A stretch of 8,274 nt of DNA, taken from contig CAIYVS010000371.1 of assembly GCA_903929655.1 (NCBI GenBank), forward strand, positions 1 through 8,274. The letters are read 5' to 3'. Below the pieces are notes generated by a model that worked only from the letters and a program-made list of their open reading frames with translations, made no database searches and was not told the origin of the DNA. Within the stretch, counting starts at the first letter, position 1. Each line of letters opens with the position of its first letter. Source of the DNA: an uncultured Bacteroidota bacterium. Its GTDB lineage: Bacteria > Bacteroidota > Bacteroidia > Chitinophagales > Chitinophagaceae. Both the position numbers and the translations under genes were made by a program. Shown piece by piece: positions 1 to 6,772 of this stretch.

Positions 1-483
1 AAAGACAAACAGCTGAGAAAAGAGCTAAAAATGAGTAATGGCTATGAAGATATCTTTATCTCCGATGGCAATACTGCCTATTCCCTCCAGGCAAAAGCAG
101 ATAAAAAATATGCCATACAACTTAGTATGGAAGACATAGAAAACAAACAGGGGAAATACCGCGGTTTCACAATAACAAATGATAATAAGAGCAAAAAAAT
201 AGCCGGTTATTTAGCTCATAAAGGAAAAATAACCTACAGCAACGGCGAGTCATTTGCATTCTTTTATTCCTCAGAAATAGTTCCCGCTGATGAAAATATG
301 TTCGACCGTTTTCCAGGCATTAAGGTAATGCCCTTGTCGTTTACTTACAAACATGACAACGGTATGGTAATGAATTTTTATGCTAAAAAAATTCAAATGG
401 AACCCATTGAAAACTCAGTGTTCAGAGTTCCAGGCGATTACAAAGTGATCAGTAATAAAGAATACAAAGAAATGAACAAATAA
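1..483 (+). CDS. 3' part of a secreted/periplasmic protein with a DUF4412-like C-terminal domain (5' end outside window)
   Basis: The reading frame is open from base 1 to a TAA stop at 481-483, so the gene begins upstream and only its last 160 codons are visible. The ATG at 31 is probably an internal Met, because the ten codons before it read as ordinary charged protein sequence. The visible part is rich in beta-strand-like stretches. It ends with a pattern ending in VPGDYKVISNKEYKEMNK, which resembles the C-terminus of DUF4412/GLPGLI-like envelope proteins of Bacteroidota; these are secreted and of unknown function. No catalytic motif or membrane segment is seen in this part. The LRR gene follows after 12 bases on the same strand, so the two are probably co-transcribed. 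The domain call rests on remembered family character and is tentative; that it is a real coding region is much safer. Confidence 0.7.
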   Translation, partial: KDKQLRKELKMSNGYEDIFISDGNTAYSLQAKADKKYAIQLSMEDIENKQGKYRGFTITNDNKSKKIAGYLAHKGKITYSNGESFAFFYSSEIVPADENMFDRFPGIKVMPLSFTYKHDNGMVMNFYAKKIQMEPIENSVFRVPGDYKVISNKEYKEMNK

Positions 484-495
484 AAACCTACACAT

Positions 496-1350
496 ATGCA
501 CAAAAGTAAAATCATATTGCTTTTGCTGGTCTTGCTCACCGGTTCTGTTTTAAAAGCTGATGGAGTTTACAATGACTGGGATAAAGCACTGGCAGACAGG
601 TTCGATGTACGGGTTATTAAAATAACCTTTCACGCCTTAGACAGTATACCCGATATTTTAGACCAGTTCCCCAATCTGGAAGAGATCAATTTAAATAACA
701 ATCGTATTGCCAGCCTGCCACCCTCCTTATTCAGGTGCAAAAAGCTAAAGAAACTCAATATGTTTCGCAATCGCATAGCAGATATCCCCTCTTCAATTGC
801 CCGCCTTAGCAAACTGGAAGAACTCAGTTTCGGATACAATAAACTCACAGTAATACCCGACTCCATCGGGTATTTGCCAAACTTAAAACAACTTAATTTC
901 AGCGGCAATCAATTACAAAGAATACCCGCATCAATAGGGCGCCTGGCAAAGCTGGAGATACTGCGTTTATCATTTAATCAAATGGATTCATTACCCGATC
1001 AGATAATCCTTCTTAAAAACCTCAGCACACTTGATTTATGTGAAAACCGGCTCGATGCCCTGCCCGAAAATATAGGCATGTTGCACAATCTTCATTTTCT
1101 TTTCATTGCAGAAAACAGGCTTACCAAAATTCCGGAATCCATAGCTAATTGCAAAGCCCTGCAGGAACTGGATGCTGTACATTGTGGCGCCATCAGGCTT
1201 ACCAACGCATTGTCCGACATCCTCACCCTGGAATATGTTTATATTGATACACGAACAGAACCCTTCTACCAAAACCCGCGACTAAGAACAAGACAAAAGA
1301 TCATTACAATACAACCGGGAGCAAACTACCCATACAGGCCTACCCAATAA
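496..1350 (+). CDS. Secreted leucine-rich repeat protein (284 aa)
   Basis: An N-terminal signal peptide (residues 1-21, Lys then a Leu-rich core, likely cleavage after LKA) sends the protein out of the cytoplasm. A degenerate repeat lies at 38-57. Seven clean 23-residue leucine-rich repeats follow at 58-218, with the pattern LxxLxLxxNxLxxLPxxI, then a degenerate eighth at 219-241. The tail at 242-284 has a strand-like start and a Pro/Tyr-rich end without a sorting signal or membrane anchor. Such repeats form a curved solenoid that binds other proteins; the partner is unknown and no enzymatic domain is present. The start is the ATG 12 bases after the upstream gene, without a Shine-Dalgarno sequence, as is usual in Bacteroidota. 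The stop faces murA with only 8 bases between, and no hairpin terminator is visible there. The LRR assignment is secure; the role (adhesion, envelope interaction) is open. Confidence 0.92.
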   Translation: MHKSKIILLLLVLLTGSVLKADGVYNDWDKALADRFDVRVIKITFHALDSIPDILDQFPNLEEINLNNNRIASLPPSLFRCKKLKKLNMFRNRIADIPSSIARLSKLEELSFGYNKLTVIPDSIGYLPNLKQLNFSGNQLQRIPASIGRLAKLEILRLSFNQMDSLPDQIILLKNLSTLDLCENRLDALPENIGMLHNLHFLFIAENRLTKIPESIANCKALQELDAVHCGAIRLTNALSDILTLEYVYIDTRTEPFYQNPRLRTRQKIITIQPGANYPYRPTQ

Positions 1351-1358
1351 AATCATTC

Positions 1359-2672
1359 TCAATTAATCGCCACACGCCTGATATCTGCACCTAAATTATT
1401 CAGGCGTACATCAATATTTTCATAACCCCTGTCTATCTGGTGTATATTTTGTATCGTGCTTTTTCCCTGTGCAGATAATGCAGCTATCAGCAATGCTACC
1501 CCGGCTCTTATGTCCGGCGATACCATATTGATGCCCCGCAACAGCACCTGTTTATCCAGCCCTATCACCACAGCACGGTGCGGATCGCATAACACGATCT
1601 GGGCGCCCATTTCTATCAGTTTATCTACAAAGAACAAACGGCTTTCAAACATTTTCTGGTGCACCAGTACCGTGCCCTTTGCCTGTGTAGCCACTACCAG
1701 CACAATGCTCAAAAGATCAGGCGTAAAACCCGGCCAAGGATGGTCATACACCGTCAGTATAGATCCGTCAATGAATTTGTGTATGCGGTAATGGTCTTGC
1801 TCAGGAATATGGATATCATCCCCCTTTATACTTAACTCTATTCCAAGTCGTTTAAATGTTTCTGGTATTATTCCCAGGTGGGCAACATCTGCATTCTTTA
1901 TAGTAAGCTCACTCCCCGTCATAGCAGCAAGGCCTATAAATGAGCCCACCTCTATCATATCTGCAAGCAGGCGGTGACTGCATCCCTTCAATATATCTAC
2001 ACCCTCTATCGTCAGCATATTCGAACTGATACCACTTATCCTCGCACCCATAGCATTCAGCATATGGCACAACTGCTGCACATAAGGCTCACACGCCGCA
2101 TTATAAATAGTAGTAACCCCTTCTGCAAGCACCGCAGCCATTACCAGGTTGGCAGTACCTGTAACGGAGGGCTCCTCCATCAGTATACTGGCGCCCCTTA
2201 GTTTGGCACCATTTAAAGTGAATAAATGCTCTTCCGCATCAAAATCAAAACTGACACCCATCTTCTCAAAACCCAGTATATGTGTGTCCAGCCTGCGGCG
2301 GCCTATCTTGTCTCCGCCGGGCTGCGGTATATAAGCCTTACGAAAACGTGCCAGCATGGGCCCGGCCAGCATTACAGTACCTCTTAGTTTACCCGATTTC
2401 TTTTTATAAGCATTTGTTGCAAAATAATCCGGGTCTATATTATTAGCCTGTAGTATCACAGTATTTTTCTCAGGCCTTTGCACACTCACACCAATTTCCT
2501 GTAATAGCTCTATCAATGTATTCACATCCAGTATGTTCGGAACATTATGCAGTGTTACAGGCTGGTCTGTAAGTAAAGCGGCACACAAAACTTGTAATGC
2601 TTCGTTTTTAGCTCCTTGTGGGGTTATAATGCCGCTTAGCTTCTGGCCACCGCGTATTTCAAAGGCATTCAT
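1359..2672 (-). CDS. murA: UDP-N-acetylglucosamine 1-carboxyvinyltransferase
   Basis: This cytoplasmic enzyme transfers enolpyruvate from phosphoenolpyruvate to UDP-GlcNAc, the first committed step of peptidoglycan synthesis. At 437 residues it has the normal length of the EPSP-synthase-like family. Lys22-Asn23 (in PQGAKNEAL) form the conserved substrate-contact pair. Arg97 and Arg126 match the phosphate/PEP-binding arginines Arg91 and Arg120 of E. coli. Asp319 in GFTPDLL matches the catalytic Asp305, and Arg389 in DIRAG matches Arg397. The active-site loop reads PGGDKIGRRRLD (119-130): Asp121 replaces the usual Cys115, the residue alkylated by fosfomycin. The start is the ATG 14 bases after the DUF4290 stop, so the two genes form one transcription unit; pairing of DUF4290 with murA is, from memory, common in Bacteroidota. 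No own promoter was seen. The 3' end converges on the LRR gene. Confidence 0.96.
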   Translation of the reverse strand: MNAFEIRGGQKLSGIITPQGAKNEALQVLCAALLTDQPVTLHNVPNILDVNTLIELLQEIGVSVQRPEKNTVILQANNIDPDYFATNAYKKKSGKLRGTVMLAGPMLARFRKAYIPQPGGDKIGRRRLDTHILGFEKMGVSFDFDAEEHLFTLNGAKLRGASILMEEPSVTGTANLVMAAVLAEGVTTIYNAACEPYVQQLCHMLNAMGARISGISSNMLTIEGVDILKGCSHRLLADMIEVGSFIGLAAMTGSELTIKNADVAHLGIIPETFKRLGIELSIKGDDIHIPEQDHYRIHKFIDGSILTVYDHPWPGFTPDLLSIVLVVATQAKGTVLVHQKMFESRLFFVDKLIEMGAQIVLCDPHRAVVIGLDKQVLLRGINMVSPDIRAGVALLIAALSAQGKSTIQNIHQIDRGYENIDVRLNNLGADIRRVAIN

Positions 2673-2686
2673 ACAGCAGGGGGTGA

Positions 2687-3412
2687 TTATTTGTTTTTAT
2701 TCTTATTGAATTTTCTGTTCTTATTATAACCACCACCGCCGCCATTCCCAAAATTTCCCCCATCTCTGCCCTCTCTGCCGCCATTATTAAAATTGCGGTT
2801 ACCGCCACCACCTTTAAAATTGCGGTTGTTATTATTGTTATTGCGTGGTTTGAAAGCAGGTCGGTTATCAAAATGCACCCTGTATCCACCCGTTTCATAA
2901 ACAAGCTTCCCGTCTGATAGTACAAGCAATTCATTCTTGATCATATCATCGTGCACTGGCTCTTTATGCCAATTGGTATAAGCCAGCTTCATATAATAGC
3001 CTATAGCCTGCGTAAAACCCTGTCGCTTTTCATCATCAGTTTCTGCAAGTGCTTTAACCAGCAATGCCTCTAGGTTCTTACCCAAATGGCGGTTTGGTAT
3101 ACTTTCCTGCGGGTAAGGAAGCACCTCCGGTTTTTTAAATACCATCTCAGGCGTAGGCGCGGGGTATGGGGCATCCACATCCAGCGTAAAATCAGTCATC
3201 TGGTACAGATGGTCCCAAAGCTTATGTTTATAATCCTCTATGGTTTTTAAATGCGGTGTAAGGGTGGCCATTAGTTCAATGATCGCTTCCGCATTACGCA
3301 ATCGTTTCTCCCTGTCGTCAATCGTTACCAGGAATTCCACCATCTTCTGCACATTACGACCATATTCAGGCATCAGCATTTTACTGCGCGTAGTATTGTA
3401 TTCTAAGTTCAT
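2687..3412 (-). CDS. DUF4290 family protein with Gly/Asn/Arg-rich tail
   Basis: The first ~180 residues match the Bacteroidota DUF4290 family as I know it. They begin with the typical MNLEYNTTR and MPEYGRNVQKMVE segments, followed by helices containing HLKTIEDYKHKLWDHL and an IGYYMKLAYTNWHKEPVHDD segment near 137-156. Biochemical function is unknown; there is no signal peptide or membrane helix, so it is predicted cytoplasmic. Residues 184-241 are low complexity: a run of six Asn (191-196), FKGGGG, FNNGG, REGRDGG and GNGGGGG segments, and a Lys/Asn-rich end. Such RGG/FGG-like tails are associated with RNA binding and disorder, which here is inference. It is the first gene of a two-gene unit with murA 14 bases downstream, which suggests a cell-wall or growth-linked role without proving it. 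The ATG at 3412 sits just after a TAnnTTTG promoter match. Confidence 0.88.
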   Translation of the reverse strand: MNLEYNTTRSKMLMPEYGRNVQKMVEFLVTIDDREKRLRNAEAIIELMATLTPHLKTIEDYKHKLWDHLYQMTDFTLDVDAPYPAPTPEMVFKKPEVLPYPQESIPNRHLGKNLEALLVKALAETDDEKRQGFTQAIGYYMKLAYTNWHKEPVHDDMIKNELLVLSDGKLVYETGGYRVHFDNRPAFKPRNNNNNNRNFKGGGGNRNFNNGGREGRDGGNFGNGGGGGYNKNRKFNKNKNK

Positions 3413-3434
3413 GTTTTATAAAAAATAACCTGTT

Positions 3435-3442
3435 CAAAAATA
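3435..3442 (-). promoter_or_regulatory. Candidate -7 element upstream of DUF4290-murA (proximal)
   Basis: On the minus strand this reads TATTTTTG, an exact match to the Bacteroidota -7 consensus TAnnTTTG. A start about seven bases downstream would give a leader of roughly 15 nt before the ATG at 3412. No clear TTG is found at the -33 position (the stretch there is TTT/TTC-rich), so this is a half-supported promoter in an AT-rich region. Confidence 0.4.
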
Positions 3443-3464
3443 GATTTAAAAAATAAAGAAAGCA

Positions 3465-3487
3465 TCATCCCGAAATAGCCCGGATGA
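3465..3487 (-). terminator. Weak hairpin followed by a T-rich tract
   Basis: TCATCC (3465-3470) pairs with GGATGA (3482-3487) around an 11-nt loop. Read on the minus strand it is followed by TGCTTTCTTTATTTTTT. It could act as a weak terminator or attenuator for transcripts arriving from the distal promoter candidate at 3575. The stem is only six base pairs with no GC-rich extension, so support is low. Confidence 0.25.
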
Positions 3488-3574
3488 AAAATCACGTATA
3501 AGATTGAAAAAAACGGGGCAAGTCTGATCCAAAAGAAAGAGAGGGGATGGAAAATATTGCCGGAGTACGCACAG

Positions 3575-3582
3575 CAAATATA
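3575..3582 (-). promoter_or_regulatory. Candidate -7 element upstream of DUF4290-murA (distal)
   Basis: The minus strand reads TATATTTG, again an exact TAnnTTTG match. It lies just downstream of the terminator-like hairpin that ends the TPR operon, which is where a new transcription unit would be expected. It would give a leader of about 155 nt containing the hairpin at 3465-3487. A -33 TTG is not evident. Confidence 0.35.
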
Positions 3583-3613
3583 GCAAAAAAAATTACACTT
3601 CTTATAAAAATAC

Positions 3614-3642
3614 GTAGAGACGCAAAAATATTGCGTCTCTAC
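3614..3642 (-). terminator. Perfect 12-bp palindrome of the GTAGAGACGC dispersed-repeat type, probable terminator of the TPR operon
   Basis: GTAGAGACGCAA (3614-3625) and TTGCGTCTCTAC (3631-3642) form a perfect 12-bp stem with the 5-nt loop AAATA. On the minus strand the stem begins 43 bases past the TPR stop codon and is followed by GTATTTTTATAAG, so it fits a Rho-independent terminator. The same palindromic core is, from general knowledge, a dispersed intergenic repeat in many Bacteroidota and some other phyla. It may therefore be a repeat that has been co-opted as a terminator. On the plus strand no T-run follows. Confidence 0.75.
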
Positions 3643-3685
3643 CAAATATTATCCGGTAAACCTTACCAGGAGGTACAAATCTCAA

Positions 3686-5296
3686 CTATTTCCTAGGCTT
3701 CTGTTGTGCCGCCTTTTTCAGCGCCTTTTCGTGCTCTTCCGATTTTTTTTCAAAATCTTGTATCTGCTTCAGCAAATCATCATTAGGATCTATAGCTATT
3801 ATCTTATCCTCAAGCTCCTTCATTTTGTCTTTATTATCCTTATTGAAATAATAGAGCAATTCATAATCATAAGCAGTTTTAAGGTCATTCTTCTTATCAT
3901 GGTTAGGCCCTACTATGCCCAGCCACTTATCAAAAAACGGAATAGCAGTACCCTCTTTTGCCTCATTGTCCACAGCGGCAGCAACACGCCCCCTCCAGTA
4001 AGTGCCTGATGGCGGATCAGGATATTTGCTTTCCCACATCTCAGCATTCTTTGCAGCATTAGGATAATCCTTAGCATAATAATACATAATAGTAGTCCAT
4101 GCATAATCGCTGGCGCTGGCATTAGGATTGTCAGTAATGATCCTGTTATACCAAAACGCAGATTTGGGATAGTCCTTATTGGTTTTAAATCCTTCCGCTA
4201 TCTGGCGGTAAATATCAGATTTGTCCTTTGCAGAGTCCGATTGCAGCGCCTTATTAAAATAAAAATTGGCAGAATCTGCTTGCCTTGCCTGCATAAATAT
4301 CCACGCAAAGTCCAGGTAGTCATCACTCGTTATCTTTTTAGGATTCTGATTCTGTATATACCTGCTCGCGTTCTTTAATGCATTTATAGTATCATTTGTT
4401 TCTTTCTGGCTAAAACCAAGTATCCCGTATATGGCTGGTTTCACAGGGCTGCATTTTGCTATCACTTCATTGGCAGCGGTAATAGCCTCGGGATAATGCT
4501 TGGCAAGAAAAAGTATAGTGGCATACTGTATCTTATCATCACATGAATTGTCAGATAAGTCCATATACATTTTAATGTTTTTAAGCGCATCTTCATATTT
4601 TCCCACGCGGAAATATACATTCGCCAGGTCCCTGTTAGGTATCGGGTTAGAAGCGTCAGCTTCCTTTGCCTTATTGTAATTGGTCAAAGCATCATTCCAT
4701 GCATGCGCAGCATACCATAAAGCACCAATACGCGAAAACACCAAAGAATTCTTAGGGTCCTTTGCTGTTACATCCTCATAGTTATTCATGGCCTCGCCGC
4801 CACCGCCGGGCATTTTCTGGTAAGCATCACCCAGGCCTATATGCACATCGGCATTGTCTGTTTTCGTTAAGGCACTTTTATACCAATCTATTGCCTGCTG
4901 GTAATTGCCATTATCAGAATAATTGATCGCATCAGCTGCATACTTAAAAGGCTCCCATTCCTTCTTTCTTGCCTTGCTCACAACCGTCTGCAGTATCTGC
5001 ATAGCCTGTGTTGCATTATTTTCTGCAAATGCCACCCTTGCCATACCAGACATATTCGCAACATCATCCGGAAATTTCCCGAAAGTACTTTTAGCATCAT
5101 TTATCTTCCCGTCCGCCAGCTGGCATAAACCCAAATAATAATTGGCCATTGGGTTAGCCGCAGCCAAAGGCGTCAATATCTTCTCAGCACTCTGATACTT
5201 TTCATACTTATACATCTTAATACCGTCATCAACAGACTGTGCCCAAACATTAGCAGAACATAAGAGGGCAATAAAAATTACAATTGTTTTCTTCAT
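3686..5296 (-). CDS. Secreted tetratricopeptide repeat (TPR) protein
   Basis: The 536-residue protein begins with a clear signal peptide (MKK, hydrophobic 5-14, NVWA before Q20), so it acts in the periplasm. I use the ATG at 5296; a longer version would start at TTG three codons upstream and gains nothing. Most of the chain consists of paired helices with TPR spacing, for example near 52-72, 128-145, 152-180, 186-212, 221-245, 256-280, 290-315, 327-352, 362-390 and 399-425. The last ~30 residues (510-536) are charged and coiled-coil-like (FEKKSEEHEKALKKAAQQK). TPR solenoids bind partner proteins and there is no enzymatic motif. It lies 51 bases downstream of the PstS-like lipoprotein gene on the same strand. 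This order, often behind exbB-exbD-tonB, is recurrent in Bacteroidota, so a role in an envelope complex is likely but inferred. The hairpin at 3614-3642 probably ends the transcript. Confidence 0.92.
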   Translation of the reverse strand: MKKTIVIFIALLCSANVWAQSVDDGIKMYKYEKYQSAEKILTPLAAANPMANYYLGLCQLADGKINDAKSTFGKFPDDVANMSGMARVAFAENNATQAMQILQTVVSKARKKEWEPFKYAADAINYSDNGNYQQAIDWYKSALTKTDNADVHIGLGDAYQKMPGGGGEAMNNYEDVTAKDPKNSLVFSRIGALWYAAHAWNDALTNYNKAKEADASNPIPNRDLANVYFRVGKYEDALKNIKMYMDLSDNSCDDKIQYATILFLAKHYPEAITAANEVIAKCSPVKPAIYGILGFSQKETNDTINALKNASRYIQNQNPKKITSDDYLDFAWIFMQARQADSANFYFNKALQSDSAKDKSDIYRQIAEGFKTNKDYPKSAFWYNRIITDNPNASASDYAWTTIMYYYAKDYPNAAKNAEMWESKYPDPPSGTYWRGRVAAAVDNEAKEGTAIPFFDKWLGIVGPNHDKKNDLKTAYDYELLYYFNKDNKDKMKELEDKIIAIDPNDDLLKQIQDFEKKSEEHEKALKKAAQQKPRK

Positions 5297-5347
5297 TTTT
5301 AACAAAAATTACGTACTGGTTGTTTTCTATATTTTTGGATGGTTTTT

Positions 5348-6259
5348 TTATCTGTTTATATTTATATCAGCACTCCTTATCACCACATTCATGCGCAAAG
5401 GAAAAAGATTGGCATGTGCAAAAATAAGCTGCCCTCTTTCCCTGCTTAAAAAATTCGCAAAGCCCGTACCCAGGCCGGGGTAACTCTCCCGGTTTATATA
5501 ATACAACTTCCTCGTCAGCGGGTACGATTTAATAGCTATATAAGCCTGGTAAGGCTGATAAAACTGCATAGTACTATCGTTCTGCACCGCAACCACTTTC
5601 ACATTCTTTACAAAGGCACCATTACCCGAGGCGTCACCCGAATCCATCACATAACCCGAACCCACAAAACCAATAGCATCCGGATTATTCATCACATACT
5701 TCACCACCTCAGCATTCCCCTTCGCAGCAAAAACATTCGTACCCAGTTGCTGCCCCTTTAAAAGCGAATCCGTAATATATCTTACCGTGCTCGAAGCCTG
5801 GTTATCAAAAACCACCGTATACTTTTTCTTATACACACCGCTCAGTATACCCTTTATCTCACTCAGGCCAAGCATACTATCTGGCGACACATTATTTACA
5901 ATCACCGCAATCGCATCCTTCGCCAGCTCTAAAGAAGACGTAAAAATTTGTTTCTGCTCGCACAATGCCTTCTCCTCCTTCGTCAAAGGCCGCGTCACCA
6001 AAATCAGGTGCGCCTTATTATCAAAATAATCCTGGAAACACTCCGCCTCAGGTTTGTAATGAATATTGATCTTTGCATCAGGATAAGAACTGTCAAACAC
6101 CCTCAATTGTTCCTCTATCACAGGCCTGTAAGTCTCATCCGCACTAATATCCACACTCCCGCTGCTCAAAGTATCACTGTGTTTGCTCGCCTGGTCCTCG
6201 CAAGACAAAATACCTAGCGACATCAATACCACAAACAATAAATTCTTCAGCGAATGCAT
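5348..6259 (-). CDS. PstS-like substrate-binding lipoprotein
   Basis: The protein belongs to the PBP-like (type 2 periplasmic binding) fold group annotated as phosphate ABC transporter substrate-binding proteins. I choose the ATG at 6259 (303 residues) because it gives a clean lipoprotein signal: MHSLKN, hydrophobic 7-18, and lipobox ILSC with Cys20 as the lipidated residue. A longer frame begins at TTG and adds 14 residues that do not fit. Family landmarks are ADETYRPVIEEQL (40-52), YKPEAECF (68-75), ILVTR (86-90), VFDNQASSTVRYI (150-162, equivalent to the ligand-binding loop of PstS) and DAIGFVGSGYV (194-204). No pstCAB transporter genes are nearby, so classical phosphate import is not supported by context. 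It sits between a small membrane protein gene (38-base gap) and the TPR gene (51-base gap). A TonB-linked or envelope-sensing role is inference. Confidence 0.85.
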   Translation of the reverse strand: MHSLKNLLFVVLMSLGILSCEDQASKHSDTLSSGSVDISADETYRPVIEEQLRVFDSSYPDAKINIHYKPEAECFQDYFDNKAHLILVTRPLTKEEKALCEQKQIFTSSLELAKDAIAVIVNNVSPDSMLGLSEIKGILSGVYKKKYTVVFDNQASSTVRYITDSLLKGQQLGTNVFAAKGNAEVVKYVMNNPDAIGFVGSGYVMDSGDASGNGAFVKNVKVVAVQNDSTMQFYQPYQAYIAIKSYPLTRKLYYINRESYPGLGTGFANFLSRERGQLIFAHANLFPLRMNVVIRSADININR

Positions 6260-6297
6260 GGACAATATTTTAACAGGCTGCAAAGGTAAGTCAAGTA

Positions 6298-6540
6298 TCA
6301 ATTTTTTCGATTTATTTTTCTAAAACTCACTATACCCCGGTAAATTCTGAAAAGACCATATACTATAGCCAGGCTACCAAGCGTATAAGCATAACCTGTC
6401 GACAACTCCATCGTACCAAAATATTTAAGATATAATACCAGCACCCCTATTAGTATGTAAAAACTGCCCATGCCTAAGTCCAGGGCATTACGAAAACTTC
6501 TATATCCCTTGCTGTTTTCCAGGTTTTGACGATCTTCCAT
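6298..6540 (-). CDS. Small two-helix inner-membrane protein (80 aa)
   Basis: The ATG at 6540 is chosen over a TTG eight codons upstream, because that TTG lies inside the promoter's -7 element. The N-terminal ~18 residues are charged and polar (MEDRQNLENSKGYRSFRN). Two hydrophobic helices follow at about 20-41 (ending in VLVLYLKYFG) and 48-67 (YAYTLGSLAIVYGLFRIY), then a basic tail ending RKINRKN. Positive charges flank both helices, which suggests a hairpin with both ends in the cytoplasm. No named family is recognised. It is the first gene of the operon with the PstS-like lipoprotein and TPR genes, separated from the lipoprotein start by 38 bases. From memory, a short membrane protein at this position, between tonB and the lipoprotein gene, occurs in related genomes; its function is unknown. 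Confidence 0.78.
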   Translation of the reverse strand: MEDRQNLENSKGYRSFRNALDLGMGSFYILIGVLVLYLKYFGTMELSTGYAYTLGSLAIVYGLFRIYRGIVSFRKINRKN

Positions 6541-6561
6541 TCTATACCGGTTTTTATGCTG

Positions 6562-6588
6562 CAAACTTAAGCCTTAAAATAACGTCAA
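6562..6588 (-). promoter_or_regulatory. Promoter of the membrane protein-PstS-like-TPR operon
   Basis: On the minus strand TTG (6586-6588) is followed by 16 bases and then TAAGTTTG (6562-6569). This matches the Bacteroidota housekeeping sigma-factor pattern of a -33 TTG and a -7 TAnnTTTG. Transcription would begin near 6555 and leave a leader of about 15 nt before the ATG at 6540. The same TTG-N16-TAnnTTTG arrangement is found before the araC-type gene in this window. Confidence 0.55.
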
Positions 6589-6691
6589 TCACATACCCAT
6601 TAGTATGATAATTATACGGCCATCATGTTTAAGACACCCCGGCACATTTTTTCCATAAAAGAATGATTTTTTGTTCATCTGCATCACAGCT

Positions 6692-6772
6692 GTAACCCTT
6701 AACCCACTCGAAGGGATTGTCACCCTCAGCTCAGTCGAAGAGATTGTCAGCCTGAGCCCAGTCGAAGGCTTG
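6692..6772. repeat. Three tandem 27-bp units of a dispersed Bacteroidota repeat
   Basis: Units lie at 6692-6718, 6719-6745 and 6746-6772. Neighbouring units share 21 of 27 and 20 of 27 positions. On the minus strand the core reads TTCGACTGGGCTCAG followed by a TGAC-like end. From general knowledge this resembles intergenic repeats scattered through many Bacteroidota genomes. A short palindrome, CTGAGACTCAG (6773-6783), follows the last unit and may be a partial fourth copy. Units 1 and 3 can form small internal hairpins (CCCTT/AAGGG, AGCCT/AGGCT). The array lies between the araC-type stop and the operon promoter. Because the period is nine codons, it creates a false open frame on the minus strand. 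Confidence 0.75.

Noticed and set aside
1456..2334. Plus-strand open frames opposite murA
   Set aside because: They are antisense to a full-length, well conserved enzyme and show no protein family character.
2659..2934. Minus-strand open frame of 91 codons across the DUF4290 tail
   Set aside because: It is a shifted reading of the Gly/Asn-rich tail, which keeps alternative frames open; the DUF4290 frame is clearly the coding one.
3409..3645. Minus-strand open frame of 78 codons in the spacer before DUF4290
   Set aside because: It starts within the palindromic repeat, is dominated by Phe, Tyr, Ile and Cys from AT-rich DNA, and overlaps the DUF4290 start in another frame.
5297..5305. Longer start (TTG) for the TPR protein and a TAATTTTTG promoter-like match beside it
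   Set aside because: The TTG adds three residues with no benefit to the signal peptide. The promoter-like match has three instead of two bases in the gap and lies too close to the start codon.
6260..6301. 14-residue N-terminal extension of the PstS-like lipoprotein
   Set aside because: It starts at TTG and would put extra residues before an otherwise perfect lipoprotein signal; the ATG at 6259 is preferred.
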